Shown here piece after piece: positions 23,638 through 24,204 of a stretch of 24,204 nucleotides of DNA. The stretch comes from Deltaproteobacteria bacterium (GTDB lineage: Bacteria; Myxococcota; Polyangia; Haliangiales; Haliangiaceae): positions 1-24,204 of the forward strand of contig JAGSPR010000164.1 of assembly GCA_018262455.1 (NCBI GenBank), given 5' to 3'. The stretch's first letter is position 1. Each line of letters begins with the position of its first letter. The position numbers and the translations under genes are program-made. The notes beneath the pieces were generated by a model, which saw nothing but the letters and a program-made list of their open reading frames with translations, did no database searches and was not told where the DNA came from.

Positions 23638-24204
23638 GTGAGCGTCATCGGAACTGCACGTGTGAGCTGCCCCGAATGCGGGCTCGAGCAAGACGCCAGG
23701 CTCGTCCAGAGCATCAACACGAAGCAGGACCCCGAGGCGAAGCAGCAGCTGCTGCGCGGCGAGCTCAACCTGCTGGTGTGCGAGTGCGGGAAGCGGACGC
23801 AGCTCGTGGTGAACGTGCTGTTCCACGATCCCGACGCCGATTACTTCTGTCAGGTGTGTCCCGGTGGCGACCCCGCGATGGCCAAGGCCGCCGAGCTGTT
23901 TCGTGCCTCCGGGGCGCGTGGCACCCAGCGCCTGGTCCCGACCCAGAATGCGCTCGTCGAGAAGGTGAAGCTGCTCGATGCCGGGCTCGAGGACTGGGCG
24001 ATCGAGATGACCAAGATCCTGCTGCTCGCGTCAACGGACGCGCGCGATCTCGACCGCGTGCTGCTGTTCGAGCGCGTCGAGGACGGCGTGATCCGCTGGG
24101 TGCTGTTCGGGGATCATGGCGAGCCGCAGGTGATGGCGAGCCCGCTCGCCGCCTACCAGAAGCTGGCGGCGCGGACCAACGCGCGGCCGTCACCGTTCGA
24201 GCTC
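23638..24204 (+). CDS. CpXC domain protein (runs off the window end)
   Basis: The frame is open from GTG 23638 to the last base (189 codons) with no stop, so the C-terminus is missing. The N-terminus fits the CpXC domain: SCPECG with C11 and C14, the INTKQDPEAKQQLLRGELN stretch with the family's asparagine and DPE spacing, then VCECGK with C48 and C50, and LFHDPDADY. The cysteines probably bind zinc. A second CxxC (C71, C74: FCQVC) follows. Function of the family is unknown. The start is chosen because the cysteine motif follows it closely; the nearby ATG at 23624 is in another frame and stops after five codons at 23639-23641. It follows arsH by 21 bp and may be co-transcribed. Confidence 0.85.
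   Translation, partial: MSVIGTARVSCPECGLEQDARLVQSINTKQDPEAKQQLLRGELNLLVCECGKRTQLVVNVLFHDPDADYFCQVCPGGDPAMAKAAELFRASGARGTQRLVPTQNALVEKVKLLDAGLEDWAIEMTKILLLASTDARDLDRVLLFERVEDGVIRWVLFGDHGEPQVMASPLAAYQKLAARTNARPSPFEL

Noticed and set aside
23624..23641. Tiny ATG frame just before the CpXC gene
   Set aside because: Five codons then stop; the GTG at 23638 in another frame gives the recognisable CpXC sequence.

Overview
The window is about 24 kb of GC-rich, gene-dense bacterial chromosome. Third codon positions are strongly G/C, which is why long antisense shadow frames run through nearly every gene. Acyl-lipoprotein signals (lipoboxes in at least three proteins), GTG starts, a very large NdvB-like glucan synthase, a CpXC protein and a GuaB1-type enzyme together suggest a Myxococcota-like bacterium. 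That assignment is inference from style and families; no rRNA or marker gene is present. There is no tRNA, CRISPR array or transposase, and no gene-free stretch longer than about 300 bases.

Layout. (1) 1-2508, plus strand: a tightly overlapping operon made of the C-terminal end of an MTA-phosphorylase-type enzyme, adenine phosphoribosyltransferase (apt), MTR-1-P isomerase (mtnA) and a FucA-type class II aldolase. Together these give a short route that returns adenine to AMP and splits the (5-deoxy or 5-methylthio) pentose phosphate into DHAP and an aldehyde. (2) 2526-4698, plus: a TlpA/thioredoxin lipoprotein and a dimethylargininase. These meet a convergent NNMT-like methyltransferase (4739-5527, minus) at a shared hairpin terminator that contains both stop codons. 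In hand-counted samples this block has visibly lower GC than its surroundings. (3) 5642-7090, plus: a GuaB1-family IMPDH/GMP-reductase with CBS domains. (4) 7106-15702, minus: a cyclic beta-1,2-glucan synthase (NdvB/Cgs type), split into an N-terminal GT84 frame and a C-terminal cyclisation/GH94 frame by what looks like an out-of-frame deletion of a transmembrane segment. A diverged 27-bp tandem repeat lies beside the break. (5) 15781-19254, minus: a PHM-like copper lipoprotein with all six copper ligands, a class II glutamine amidotransferase, a SCO1/SenC-like protein and a two-helix membrane protein. (6) 19379-20587, plus: a class V aminotransferase of the cysteine-desulfurase-like group with no catalytic cysteine at the SufS position. 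It converges, with stop codons 3 bp apart, on a C-terminal processing protease lipoprotein (20591-22822, minus). (7) 22930 to the end, plus: ArsH-like flavoprotein and a CpXC zinc-ribbon protein that runs off the window.

The most coherent functional unit is the salvage operon at the left edge. The most unusual structural feature is the broken glucan synthase. I do not see a clearly new multi-gene system such as a defence island; the best candidates for something under-described are listed as findings.
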